Positions 22,395-33,255 of a stretch of 64,000 nucleotides of DNA are shown here, in pieces. The notes beneath the pieces were generated by a model. That model saw nothing but the letters and a program-made list of their open reading frames with translations, made no database searches and was not told the origin of the DNA. How positions within the stretch are numbered: position 1 is the first letter of the stretch; each line of letters starts with the position of its first letter. Source of the stretch: Aldrovandia affinis (Eukaryota; Chordata; Actinopteri; Notacanthiformes; Halosauridae); NCBI GenBank assembly GCA_029706075.1, contig JAINUG010000114.1, forward strand, positions 2,170,001 to 2,234,000. Direction: 5' to 3'. A program made the position numbers and the translations under genes.

Positions 22395-23087
22395 ATGTCA
22401 AAGAATTTCAAACTTGTGGAACTTGATGGTCAAGGACCATCAACTTCTTGCCCAGACAAGACTGACTGGAAGCTCTGTATTATATGCCAATAGCAAAAAG
22501 CAGAGGCATTGACATGTTCTTTGCAGTGCACGCGAACAGACAAGGGGAGTGGATACAGTTCAATTGCAGAGCATTTGATCCAGTTCAAAGAACTTGGCCA
22601 GCTCCCTTCAACATTTACACTTGAAAGACTAGATGAGGGCCATGGTATTGAAGCAGCCATGGTTGCAAACAAAGCTCAATACCACAAAACATGTAAGCTC
22701 AAGTACAATGCAACCAAGCTCCAAAGAGCACAAAAGCGAGTACTGGGAACAGATAGTGAAAGTCCTGACCCACAGACAGACTGCAAGCGCACAAGGTCCC
22801 AATCATCAAGTACTTCTGAAATGAGACAAGACACCTGCTTCTTCTGCGGAGAGCCTGCTGGCCATGATGTCCTTCATGAAGCTGCAACATTTAAGTTGGA
22901 CCAACGGGTGCGCAAAAGTGCAACCCTTCTTCAAGACACAGAACTACTACGGCGACTTAGTGCCGGGGACATGGTGGCCACTGAAGCAAAGTATCACACC
23001 AAATGCCTAGTACGTCTGTACAATAATATAAAAAAGAATCGGGCGAGACAAAGACAGCCTCTAAAAAAATATATAACAAAAAAATAA
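22395..23087 (+). pseudogene. Two-module Cys/His protein of an uncharacterised repeat family
   Basis: Starting at ATG 22395 the frame has two similar modules. Module one runs from CIIC (residues 28-31) to YHKTC; module two runs from CFFC to YHTKC. Each spans about 60-90 residues and ends in a basic stretch, a pattern suggesting paired zinc-binding folds. A single TAG at 22491-22493 replaces the codon after CIICQ. The C-terminus is cut off by a 41-bp duplication and A/T-rich insert (23022-23154). Proteins with this pair (also the GSGYSSIAE and RLSAGDMVA blocks) are, to my knowledge, multi-copy in fish and invertebrates and poorly described. Role unknown; I infer DNA binding for a mobile element. 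Confidence 0.6.
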
Positions 23088-23154
23088 AATAAAAATAATA
23101 AAATAATAATAAAAATAATATAAAAAAGAATCGGGGGAGACAAAGACAGCCTCT
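23022..23154. repeat. 41-bp direct repeat around A/T-rich insert
   Basis: Two 41-bp copies, 23022-23062 and 23114-23154, differ at one base and flank a 51-bp A/T-only stretch. The event breaks the C-terminus of the zinc-module frame. It resembles either a replication slippage product or an insertion with a long target duplication. Confidence 0.85.
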
Positions 23155-23413
23155 ACGTGGCCTCCCCTACGAGTAACTTAAAGGCCCAAAAGCGTACAAA
23201 AGTGAAACTAATGTCTTTAACACATCTGCAGACCGCAAAAAGCCAAGCTGGTTTAGCACTACTGCAGCTCAACATTGAAGGCCTTCACGCTGCTAAGGTC
23301 AATGTTATCAAACAGATTGCCGGACCTGGACAATGACACAGTAGCCTGGCTCACCTCAAACGAACAGCAGGTCTAAAAGGCGTACGACAGAAGAAGAAAA
23401 TTGATAAGAAAAC

Positions 23414-24321
23414 AGTTGTCACTGGTGCCCACTGGCGGCCATTTTGAAAAAATGGTTGCATGGGTGACATATTGAAAATTCATGAAGACTCAACAACCAA
23501 ATCTTTTTGGAATGGCTTTGGCTACATGTGTACCAAATTTGATGCTTTTATCATTAAAAAAATGCACAATCGTTGTGGTCATCTGGTGGCCATTTTGAAA
23601 AAATGGTTGCCATGGGCGACATATTGAAAATTCATGATGACTCAATATCCAAATCTTTTTGGAATGTCTTTGGCTACATGTGTACCAAATTTGATGCTTT
23701 TATCAGAAAAAACACAATCGTTGTGGTCATCTGGTGGCCATTTTGAAAAAATGGTTGCCATGGGCGACACATTGAAAATCCATGATGGCTCCACATCCAA
23801 ATCTTTTTGGAATGTCTTTGGCTACATGTGTACCAAATTTGATGCTTTTATCAGAAAAACACAATCGTTGTGGTCATCTGGTGGCCATTTTGAAAAATGG
23901 TTGCCATGGGCGACACATTGAAAATTCATGATGGCTCCACATCCAAATCTTTTTGGAATGTCTTTGGCTACATGTGTACCAAATTTGATGCTTTTATCAC
24001 AAAATGCACAATCATTGTGGTTATCTGGTGGCCATTTTGAAAAAATGGTTGCCATGGGCGACACATTGAAAATTCATGATGGCTCCACATCCAAATCTTT
24101 TTGGAATGTCTTTGGCTACATGTGTACCAAATTTGATGCTTTTATCAGAAAAAACACAATCGTTGTGGTCATCTGGTGGCCATTTTGAAAAAATGGTTGC
24201 CATGGGCGACACATTGAAAATTCATGATGGCTCCACATCCAAATCTTTTTGGAATGTCTTTGGCTACATGTGTACCAAATTTGATGCTTTTATCACAAAA
24301 TGCACAATCATTGTGGTTATC
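23414..24321 (+). repeat. 148-bp tandem array, about six units
   Basis: The GGTGGCC anchor recurs at 23434, 23585, 23733, 23880, 24027 and 24175, spacing 147-151 bp. Two unit variants exist: one with AGAAAAAACACAATCGTTG, one with CACAAAATGCACAATCATTG. In the last four units they alternate, giving a 295-bp higher-order period. The last unit stops at ATCTG followed by unique sequence. Antiparallel frames in the array are chance by-products. Confidence 0.95.
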
Positions 24322-24946
24322 TGCCCCACTATTTATACTATTTGAAAATAAGACAAATGAACTGTCTGATGCACTCCTGCCTGGCAATATTTGCCTGGAA
24401 AGCGAGTGTCGATGAGGATTAAATCCATTTATACAGTATTTGTGTGGGAGAAAAGCTGCACAGATTGTGGACTTCTACTTGTGAGCCATTGGACAGGAGA
24501 TTCATGCAAAGAAGCTTGCTGGGAATACTGTATGTATCACACTTTGTTTGCCAACAAATAAATTAATTACATTTTATTGCAGGAGCACTGCATAGTTCTG
24601 TTAAATATTAATGTGTTCCTCACATTCTTAAAATAAGTATCATTTTCACACACTGACTTTCCAAAATGTACTGTGTACTGGTATTAAACCAAAATAGTGA
24701 AGGAATGAGCAATCTGTATGAAATGGTTCGATACAGCGCTAAAAAAATCTATGAAAACATAAATGCAGATTATGTGTGTCACAATGCCAGGGAAGGGATG
24801 TGGACATGTGACCGTGAGCGAGACAAATCATGCAATGAAAATGAAAATAAAGGAGAAAAAATAACAACACCAATAAAAGACTAAAGGAAAAAATGATCCT
24901 GTTCTGTGAATTCTTAAATGTTCTTGTTTAATTCAAGAATATCTCT
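24322..24946. other. No gene seen
   Basis: AT-rich. A short frame at 24666-24884 has no recognisable domain. Confidence 0.55.
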
Positions 24947-24949
24947 TTA

Positions 24950-25412
24950 AGGGCTATCCTCCTCTATTCGACTGAATGTAATGAGGTCCGGCCCCTCGGG
25001 AATACTCGGCATTGGCTGGATTGGTTCAGGGAGCAGGGCAACAAATTCCTGCGGCCAGGTGTTCCAATCTAAGCTGGCGAGGGTACTGGTGTCCATTTCT
25101 GTAGCAAGAGTGAGAGGGGGAGAGAGAGAGAGAGAGAGACAGAAAGGAGAAGGGGAGAAACCTTTTCCTTTTTCCTGGTACATTGAGCTAATGTAGGCGC
25201 TTCTCCTCGAAGCACAGTGTGCCTCTCCTATTTTGCATCACTTTTTGATTACCAAATGGGAGACAGCCGCTTGTTTGAGGGATTGACTGCAGCTGTCTCC
25301 CTGCTTCAGCACTGGACAGCTGCCCCGCTTTGGTATATGGCTTCCTTTTCTTAATTTGGTGCTTCTTCTGGGGAGCTGTCCTGGGTTCCGGAGGGCCACC
25401 CACTCCTGTGCC
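24950..25412 (-). other. Two short frames behind acceptor-like sites, or LTR plus leader
   Basis: Minus-strand frames at 25403-25188 (lysine-rich, with KKRKPYTK and QNRR) and 25103-24950 (starting MDTSTLASLDWN, ending IEEDSP) are each preceded by a good splice-acceptor pattern. The second has a very strong pyrimidine tract, (CT)n...TTGCTACAG at about 25103-25145. This could be two exons of a small gene. Alternatively, the block starting TGTGGCACAGG at 25420 on the minus strand is the U3 of an LTR and the second frame its leader or gag start. I do not recognise either protein. Confidence 0.3.
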
Positions 25413-25420
25413 ACAATGTG

Positions 25421-26429
25421 ATAGAAAAAGAGTGCAATGGCTGTTGACTGTTGGAACAGGCTTTTGTTGAATTTCTTTCAGTCTGCAGTCATGCTGTATA
25501 CATACTCTCAGGTTGTTAACATAAAGTTAAGATTATTCAGTATCATTTCGTAGTTTGATTGAATAAGCTCTTAAGTGCACTTACTCGAAGGCTGGTCCCT
25601 CAATTGTAAATCCTTTCTGCCTGTAAATCCTATTATCTAAGCAGATTTAGATAATAGGTCCTCCATAATAGACCCCCCATCATATCACATCTTGCCTGGT
25701 GTATCTGCACACAAGGTGTTGATGGAAGTTGCCCTGATAGTAATGTGTTAAAAGTAGACAGAGGCCCTCATAAGTGGCCCTGTACAAAAACGTATTCTAC
25801 ATGTGATGCATCAACATGCCAAACATATGACATGATGTCATGGTAATGGGAAGTTTCACACATGGACACTGTGGACACTGTAATGAAACTTGCTGTGGGG
25901 AAGGACATGTTCCTTCAGTGGGAAGCAGAGTGAAGAGATACTACAATGTGTATTTCATTTGACAGGGAGGACAATAAAGAGGGGACCTGGGGTACGGGGT
26001 GTGTTGGTTAAACCTTGGTCCAGTACACACTATTCTATTCTGTAACTAAAGGGCAGATGGTCAATGAAGAGCCAACTCTTTCATGGGAGTAAATGATTGA
26101 CAGCATATGGAAGCTCCACCCATTGTGGGGTTCATAAAGCCTCACTTTCTCGGATTGGCAAGAAGTTGCAAGGCAAGGGGGTGGGGCGGCAGGGTTACTC
26201 ATGGAAGTGACACACAGGAAGTACTAATCTCATGGCTACCTGTGCGGTTAATTAACGATTTTATTTATTAAGACCTGTCGTTTTTATTACTTTGGACTCA
26301 ATATTTTATTTTGTTATATTTTGAATTTTATTTATGAATGGCTGCTGCTGTCTTGCATTGCCCCCAGGACTCTCAACCAGATACCAAAAGTAGGTCCGGG
26401 GGAAATGTGTGATATGTGAAAAATGTTTA
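25421..26429. other. No gene seen
   Basis: Mixed composition. The last 400 bases may be the 5' region of the LINE that follows, but nothing in them proves it. Confidence 0.5.
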
Positions 26430-27200
26430 AACTGGTTGGTGAGGAAGAGCGAGCACTGAGCTAAGCATTTGTCTGCTTGGACTGTGCCCGTATTGCACAA
26501 CTACAAGAGGATGTCATCAGGTTGCATACAAAGCTCAAGCAGAGGAATAGTCTGATAGACAAACTGTGAGGGCAAAACAAATAGCTGTCCACCCTAAACT
26601 CTACTCTTGATGGGTTTCTGACGAGCAGAGTGCTGTAGAGCCTTTCACAGCTCTGACATCTACTGCCTGCTCAACCGCTCTGGGTGAGATTCGCTGGACG
26701 CATGTCACTCACAGGAAAAGTCAAAAAAGCTATCCAGTGGCATTCACTTTCCATTGCCAGTGAAGGAGGACTCCATCCCCCTGACATCCTCCCGGCTCCT
26801 GCATTGGTAGCCCTAAACACGGTCCATTCTCCATCACAGCCCCGCTCAAATGCCCGCCAGTCCAGACCACAGCACACCATAACTACACAAAGCACACCTA
26901 CACACAGAACTGTGAGTATTGGAGACTCTCTTGTCTGGAATATATCGATATCTGGAGCCGAAACAGTTTGTCATACTGGTGCAGGAGTTAAAGACATTCT
27001 CTGTCAAGCCCCCACAGTCATTGCTCGCATACCGGACCTACAAAAAAATGTCCGTTCACATCGGCACAAATGACATTAGACAACGACAGTCGGAGGCATT
27101 AAATGTGGATTGTATTGAACTGTTGGATATCATTAAGTCTTTCGGCAAACAGATTATTGTCTCAGGCCCACAAGGAGCCTCATTGGGACATAAAACAACA
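26430..27200 (+). pseudogene. LINE ORF1 with SGNH/esterase-like domain, broken
   Basis: The first part reads CARIAQLQEDVIRLHTKLKQ, a coiled-coil-like helix with a cysteine near its start. After a Pro-rich linker comes VSIGDSLVWNI (block I, nucleophile Ser in GDS), then GAGVKDI. After a frameshift near 27030, VHIGTNDIRQRQ (block III, GTND) and a QIIVSGP strand follow. This order is that of the esterase-type ORF1 found in CR1/L2-group LINEs of fish. The catalytic His region is missing, and no ORF2 follows. Confidence 0.65.
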
Positions 27201-28664
27201 TCCTCTTCATGTAGCATTATGTAATATTTTTATTTTTATGTTAATAACTGCACTTAGATTCATGACAAGAAGCACCATATTCGATGACGTATTTAATTCA
27301 TCTGTAAATAAAACACCAAAAGTTAATTTTTTCTCTCTCTTTTACTTCAAATCACTCCCACTGGTGGGAAATGTTACCTGGAGAACTGTAAAAACCCAAA
27401 GCAGAAACATTACTTATCTGCTGTGTTTTCACTGCTGATTGATTGATTGGCCAAAGGCCACTAGTGGTGTCAGTAATGGGGGATGGGGGCCATCCAATTG
27501 TAAAACAAAATGCATATTGCCAGCACAATCTCTCTGCAGACAGGGGAATAAGGGGGTTTTGACTCACACACTGTCAGTATAATGCCTTGTTTCCTGGAAC
27601 AAGAAACATTGGTGTGCAAGGAGAGATTAGTCTGTGCCCAGACCTGCTCTGGCACCAGTTCTGGCCTTTGCTTTGCATCTTTGATGACCAGTACTGGTGA
27701 CAGTCAAAGATCGATAAAATGCATTACCTCCATACCTTGAGAGTCAACGGTCATATGGAGGAGAAGACATACAAAAGTGTGTTTGTATGTTGATGGGGAA
27801 CTCATAACTGTACAGCGTGTGCTTGTTATGTTGTGACATTGAATAAGATTTGAAATAAATAAGTAAAAAGGAAAATGTGTGCTTTGGCTTGGAGTGATAA
27901 TGTTTTCTGCTGCACATTGGAAAGTTCTCTGTGATTTATATTTAAAAAAACATTTCCATTTGAAGGAAGGGGCTGGAAAAAGGTGATTTGTTTGTAAAAA
28001 GGGTAGATCTTCCATTTCAACCTCTGCTTTTGTTGTCTGGACAATAGCAGTCTTTGTATGCTGGGAAATGACATAAAGGACTTCTCCATGTCATGAATAA
28101 CAGCATCTTAGAGGGCTGGGACGAGACTGTCTGTGTTTCCTTTGTCTTGCAGTAGATTTACTGTTTTCATGAGAGTGACATGACCTCCTACGTAAATTAG
28201 GCTAGCTGTTGAAAAGGAGAATCCCAGTGGAGCACGCTGGACTGGGTTTTAAACGATCTGGCCTTCCCCTGGACAAACTGACAGCGGTGGTCTGAGGTGC
28301 AACAGCCCGCATTGTGACAATGAAAGCAGTGCGGATCTCACCAACACCGTGTCTGCGCTGCGCTGTGCAAACCATCCATGTTATAACTTCACTGTAGGTT
28401 GCCTATTATATTCTATTAACTTTATTACTAGAACTGTCTACTGAAGCAAACTTTGAGATAAAAGCAGGGAAACGTCACCCAACATGAAATCAAACATGTA
28501 TTTGCTGACAGAGGGAAATAAATGTAACTTGCAGGGCCAACTCATTTACCCAGTAAGACACCACAGAGCAGTCTGCCGAAATCAAAGAATGCCAAGCGTA
28601 ATATATTCAGGATGTGGAGAATTTAATATATAAAGAGTTGAGTTATGAGTTATGAGTTACCATT
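27201..28664. other. No gene seen
   Basis: AT-rich; reading frames overlap on both strands with no conserved motif. A TGATTGATTGATTGG run at 27436-27450 is the only simple repeat. Confidence 0.55.
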
Positions 28665-28865
28665 TTGATGTTATTCAGAGCAACTTACACAGATCACATT
28701 TTCATATAAATACAGTATCCATTTATACACCTGGATATTTTAATGAAGCAATTCAGGTTATGCTCTTTTCTCAAGAGTACAATGGCTGAGCCCCATCTGG
28801 GAATTAAACCTGCAACTGTATGGTTAAAGCCCTGTTCATTAACCAGCACACCAAGCAGCCATTTT
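28665..28865 (-). mobile_element. Old SINE copy with degraded L2-type tail
   Basis: Its reverse complement has a box B-like GTTGCAGGTTTAATTCCC, then GGGGCTCAGCCATTGTACTC, TGAATTGCTTCATTAAAATA and a remnant of the AAGTTGCTCTG tail. It is a decayed relative of the well preserved copy at 38925-39158. Confidence 0.75.
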
Positions 28866-29887
28866 GGTAAGTGATGGTTTCATACTCTTTCCTCTCAATA
28901 ACCCTGTTTTCTGTATGGTATGTTAGTGTCAAAATGCTCAATGTCTTGTATATTGTAAAATATTCAGAAACACTGGCATTGGAACCAAGTACAGTTAAAA
29001 ATGCCAAGGTAGTGCTACCATTAGTTCACAAAAAATGAACCATTGCTTATATATTCATGAGTTATGAACTATGAATTTAGTAGTACCGATGATCCACTAA
29101 AGGGGCATCGTAGACAGTTATGGACCCTATTGAGTTAATTTCTCTAGGAATTTATGGAAAAATGTTTGAAAGTTTTAATTTTCACTCCTATACTCTGTGT
29201 TTGCCTGGGGGTCTGCTGTAACGAGCAACATCGCCCTTTTCATGGTCATGGCTGGCGTTTAGTCTCACAGCATATCCCCATACCCTGAGGGTGGCTGGGA
29301 AAAATCTGTTAATTGTCTTCCTCTTGTGAACCTCCTCCGGTCTCATTTTAGTGTAATTTAGTTGTGTTTTGCGCAGTGTGGCACCACTGTAGAAGCAGAT
29401 GGGATGAGGAGAGGAAGGAGGCAGTGTGGATCCAGTGGGTTCATCTGTACCACAGAATCGCTCATTGATCCTTTACCCAGCTCAGTTAGGACAGCTAATA
29501 TCTGGTTGTGGACTGATTGAAAAACAAAATCCACTTCAGGGTCTCTGTCGGCACATGATTCCATATTTCAGGGGAGCACTCAAAAAGGCAAAAGTGCCTT
29601 CCACTGTAATTAGTCTGTGAGTATGTAATACATATGAGGGGTTTAGCAGACTGTGGTTTCTCTCCAAAACGGAGGTCCATATCTTCAATATCCAAATTTT
29701 GTGCACTAAGAGGCAACACTGCACATGACCTTCCATGTGCTCGACATGTTCTCAGAAGCAGCCCAGTAGCTTTGGTGGTTTTATTTCATTGTACCCTCAA
29801 TTGTCCTTCTCCTGACTAGTTTATTCTCTCTGGTGTCTCTTACTTATTTATTAAGCTAGGATTGGATGACAAATTGCATCAACTGTT
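28866..29887. other. No gene seen
   Basis: No recognised coding or repeat signal. Confidence 0.5.
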
Positions 29888-29985
29888 CAACATTTTTTAC
29901 ATTTTAAGCATTTAGCAGACGCTCTTATCCAGAGCGACTTACAAGATGTGCATTAATACATGGTAGGAACAAACAGTTTGTTCAA
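29888..29985 (-). mobile_element. L2 LINE 3' end
   Basis: The sequence GCATTTAGCAGACGCTCTTA, TCCAGAGCGACTTACAAGAT, GTGCATTAATACATGGTAGG matches the 3' end of the L2 copy at 48199 onwards almost exactly. Only about 90 bp of 3' sequence remain. Confidence 0.8.
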
Positions 29986-30024
29986 GTATCCAGTCAGCAG
30001 GTGGTTAGAAGGGATTTCTATTTT

Positions 30025-30335
30025 GTACTGCTTTTTCCCCTTTTTATCCCAATTTGGAATGCCCAATTGTATTCTAAGTCACGCTTGCTGCAGCCTCCGC
30101 TGTCAATTCGGGGGGGTGGAACAGGTACATGCTCTTCTCTGAAACATGTGACGTCAGCCAGCACTACTTTTCACAGCAATGAGTCTGAGGAAGACACTTC
30201 ATGGACAGCTTTATACCGGCAGACTGTGGGTTACCGATTGACCAGCAGGGGTAGCTGGGGTATGATGAGACAGGGATAACCCGACCAAATGAATCCCTCC
30301 TTCCCTGGGCGACGCTGCTGCCAATTATGCATTGT
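30025..30335 (-). mobile_element. SINE of a second family
   Basis: In minus orientation it contains GATGCATAAT-like and GGGAGGGATT blocks, GGTCAATCGG, TATAAAGCTG, ACATGTTTCAGAGAAGAGCA and TTGACAGCGGAGGCTGCA, ending in the tail CATTCCAAATTGGGATAAAA. The same blocks in the same order form the plus-strand copy at 52945-53325. The tRNA-like head is not clear in this copy. Confidence 0.75.
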
Positions 30336-30495
30336 CTTGCATGGCTGTTGGAACTTGGATAAAAGGCAGCTCTTGAAAACCTCTTGACTGTGGATCCCCA
30401 GAACTAGGTACAGCTGAGGGTTTAGTTGAACTTTTATGTTGGACCTTACACAGGTGGATTGGTGCAACCCACTTTAGGAGTTTTCCCCATTTTCC

Positions 30496-30600
30496 TATCC
30501 AGATCTCCATACTCCCCTCCAGTGGATCCTATCCTGATTCTCATTCTCCTCTTAAGTGGATCCTATCCAGGTCCCTGCTCTTCTCTCCCAATCTAGATCC
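30496..30600. repeat. 34-bp tandem repeat, three copies
   Basis: Units start TATCC(A/T)G at 30496, 30530 and 30564, and the first two end GTGGATCC. The third is less conserved. Confidence 0.8.
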
Positions 30601-30619
30601 CTACTGTCCTCTCACAAGT

Positions 30620-33247
30620 CATGGTGAGTGCTCAGGTAATTAAGTGACAGCCCCCAGTACCCTTGACGATAGCAGGGAAGCTACCATTAGTTGCTCTAAA
30701 TTATATTTTAAAAATGAATCAATGAACATATAAATGCCATTCAATATTTTGAAGAAGTGCCAACATTTGATGGTCACTTTTGATAAAAGCTGCAACTTAA
30801 TTAATTATGGTAATTGTCAATATGAATTCTATTTAGATAATGTCTAAAAAATATATAGATTTTGTGAAGACTTTAAATTATAAGTGTTTTATTCTCATGA
30901 AAAACACAAAATACATCTCTTGAATCATCATCTACCATTTTTATAGAGAAACAATATTTAAATATCAGAAACATATAATAATAATAATAATAATCCCCAG
31001 GCTAGAGAAAGTGTGATATATTCAGTATGTAAATATGTCCTTGTCATATTGAAGGCCTTTTTAATTAGAAAGAATGCACAGTAAATGTACTGTGATGTGT
31101 TCAGCTGCGTATCAGATATGAAAAGAGGGATTATTTGGTACTGAAGATTTAAAGAAAAGTATTTTGGGGAAGAAAAAAAAATTATCCTGTTCTTATCTTC
31201 ACACACCATTTTTATTTTTATAATTCATTTCTCAGCACAGTGGGAGTCTGTGATTGTGTGACTGTGGAGGTACATTTTCATTCATGGGGAAAAAAGATAG
31301 CCAGCCTAAGAACAACACATCCTGAGAACTGTACTTTACTTTAAAAGAGAATACACTCCTCATATTTAATACTATACAAATCTGTCATAGACTGCTTCTG
31401 GTTTTAATCCTGGGCAGTTTTTATAATTAAAGATTATATGTTTGCACATGTCTTTGCCTAAATTGCATGTTGAGAAGTGTAATCTCACTGTCTACATTCG
31501 CCACCCAGTGCACCTGGAATGAGAATATCCTTTGTGCCCTTGCTATAATGCTCTTATTGTATCAATACAGTGCAGCTTGTCTTGCATTGCAGAGCCCTGT
31601 TATGTGTCAGGGAAAGGTATGCTTCTCACTCTTCTTCATTAGGTAAAAGTAGGTAAAAACAGGTACTACTGGTACAATAAGCACATAATCTTCAGATCAC
31701 CAATATTAGCACTCACAGGCTAATCGTACAGGCTAATCTAATATTTTAAAGTCATTATCTAGATGGAGAAATACGTATTCTGTGAGTTTGGGTGGGCAGG
31801 GTTATCCTAACCCTCTCAGGGAGCAGGTCTCTGTTCACCACCTATCAACTGCCACTATGTTAAATTTGGCCACAGTTGCTTGGCGACCGCGTGCTTCAAC
31901 ACCCTGCCATGTGGTTGGATGTCTATACTGAGGTGAGGCCAACTTGCCTGGCTGGAGATAAGATGCTTAGGTACAGAAAAGTAGCCATCTGTAATTTATC
32001 TAAGGTTTTTTTGTGATTCATATACACTGTTCTAGGAGCAGTGAAGCATTAAATTGCTTTCCTCCGGGAGCAGGTCATATTCAGGGGTCGACAAAGCAGT
32101 GCGATATTCGTGGGGTGCTTTCACTCCTCGCCAAATGTTTCTATGGAGATCTTGGCAGCAACAACCCCCCTCCCCCACCTCAGCGTAATTAGGGTTGGTG
32201 GTTACAGTTGGAGGATACCAAGCCACACAATATTCCCAAGATTTTGAAGGTCAGGGGCCACCTGCCAGATAAGGAGGCTAATGGCATCTCTTAACAGCAT
32301 GCTGCAGTCAGCCTGTGTGTTTGTGTGTGTGTATGTGTGTTATACAATACGTCAAAAAATGATAACAATTGTCTAAGTGATTCAAAATTAATTTCTTCCT
32401 TCATGACCAATAGCTGCAGGCTGTAAATATAGATACAGGTGGTCACTTTTGTGAGAAATAACTATCATACTAGACACTTTAGACGCAACCAAACACTAGC
32501 AGTTCCAGTCTTGTATGGGAAACTGTTTCTGTGCCTTTATTATCCTGGCCTCTTAGTGAGTTCTGGGACAATTTCTTCTTGAAATGACAATGACATTAAA
32601 TCTAAATTTAAATCTTATTTCTTGTCAAGATACATTTTGCCTTCTCCATTGACTTATCCTATTTTGTTTTGAACATGTACAGTATGCAAATATCTCCTTG
32701 ATTCTAATGAGCTCCAATTAGGTCATGTTGCCATTACAGTGACAGTTGTATGCACTGTGTTGAATTAGAAGGTGGCACCTAATCTTGGACTATTGCCAGC
32801 CCAATATGATTTATTACTGCTGTCACTGTTTGTGTGAGTGGGATGTAGCTTGTTATTTTCGCTTACATAATTCAGTTTGTCTTTAAGAAAACATGACAGC
32901 AAATACAAGTGATCTGTCTACAATGTGGTTAAAATGTGAATTAAATGTGAAACTATTTTGTTTTGATTAGTTTGTTTGCACTCAGTCCAGGAAATGTGTA
33001 TTGCTGTGTAATAGGTTATACTAGTCAGAATTATTAATCAGAAATGGGGTTATCAGTTTCAGTCAATGGATAAAAGCCACCATATAATATCGCAATTCAA
33101 TCTTAAAAGAATACTGTTGTTATGTCTATCAATATATGAGCACAATATCATTAGGTAGTGTTCACTGATTCGATATTTTACATAATTACATTTTCCTGGG
33201 GTTTCATCTGGAGACAGGATTTTTCAGTATCTACATCCTCCCAGTAT
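30620..33247. other. No gene seen; (ATA)n and possible conserved non-coding DNA
   Basis: An (ATA)n microsatellite lies at 30976-30993. The stretch 32580-32900 has homeodomain-type TAAT/ATTA sites (CTAATGAGCTCCAATTAGG at 32706-32724) and no repeat or coding signal, which is compatible with an enhancer but is not evidence of one. Confidence 0.45.
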
Positions 33248-33255
33248 GCATATAT

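Larger units (their letters stand above)
21011..24320 (+). mobile_element. Unclassified element with inverted 130-bp arms and 148-bp array
   Basis: A unit at 21013-21145 is the inverse of the 148-bp units repeated at 23414-24321, so both ends carry the same sequence in opposite orientation. The inner edges read GGAATGTCTTTGGCTAC and CATTTTGAAAAAATGG; the outer edges read ATTGTGCATTTTGTGATAAA and its inverse. Between them lie a LINE fragment (21810-22105) and a zinc-module gene (22395-23087). No target duplication was found at the outer edges, and no transposase is visible. I infer a DNA transposon with long subterminal repeats. A satellite with a captured gene is the alternative. Confidence 0.5.

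Noticed and set aside
23414-24321. CRISPR-like array
   Set aside because: Units are contiguous 148-bp repeats without unique spacers, in animal DNA.
23822-24387. Repeated protein family encoded on both strands of the 148-bp array
   Set aside because: Frames stay open because the repeat is near three-fold periodic in places; there is no start context, and the same sequence is open on both strands.
25188-25403. Homeobox gene remnant (KKRKPYTK ... QNRR resembles Hox12-type homeodomains)
   Set aside because: The roughly 40 residues between the two motifs have no homeodomain helix pattern, and the Trp-Phe before QNRR is absent. The sequence also begins like an LTR. Chance similarity is more likely.
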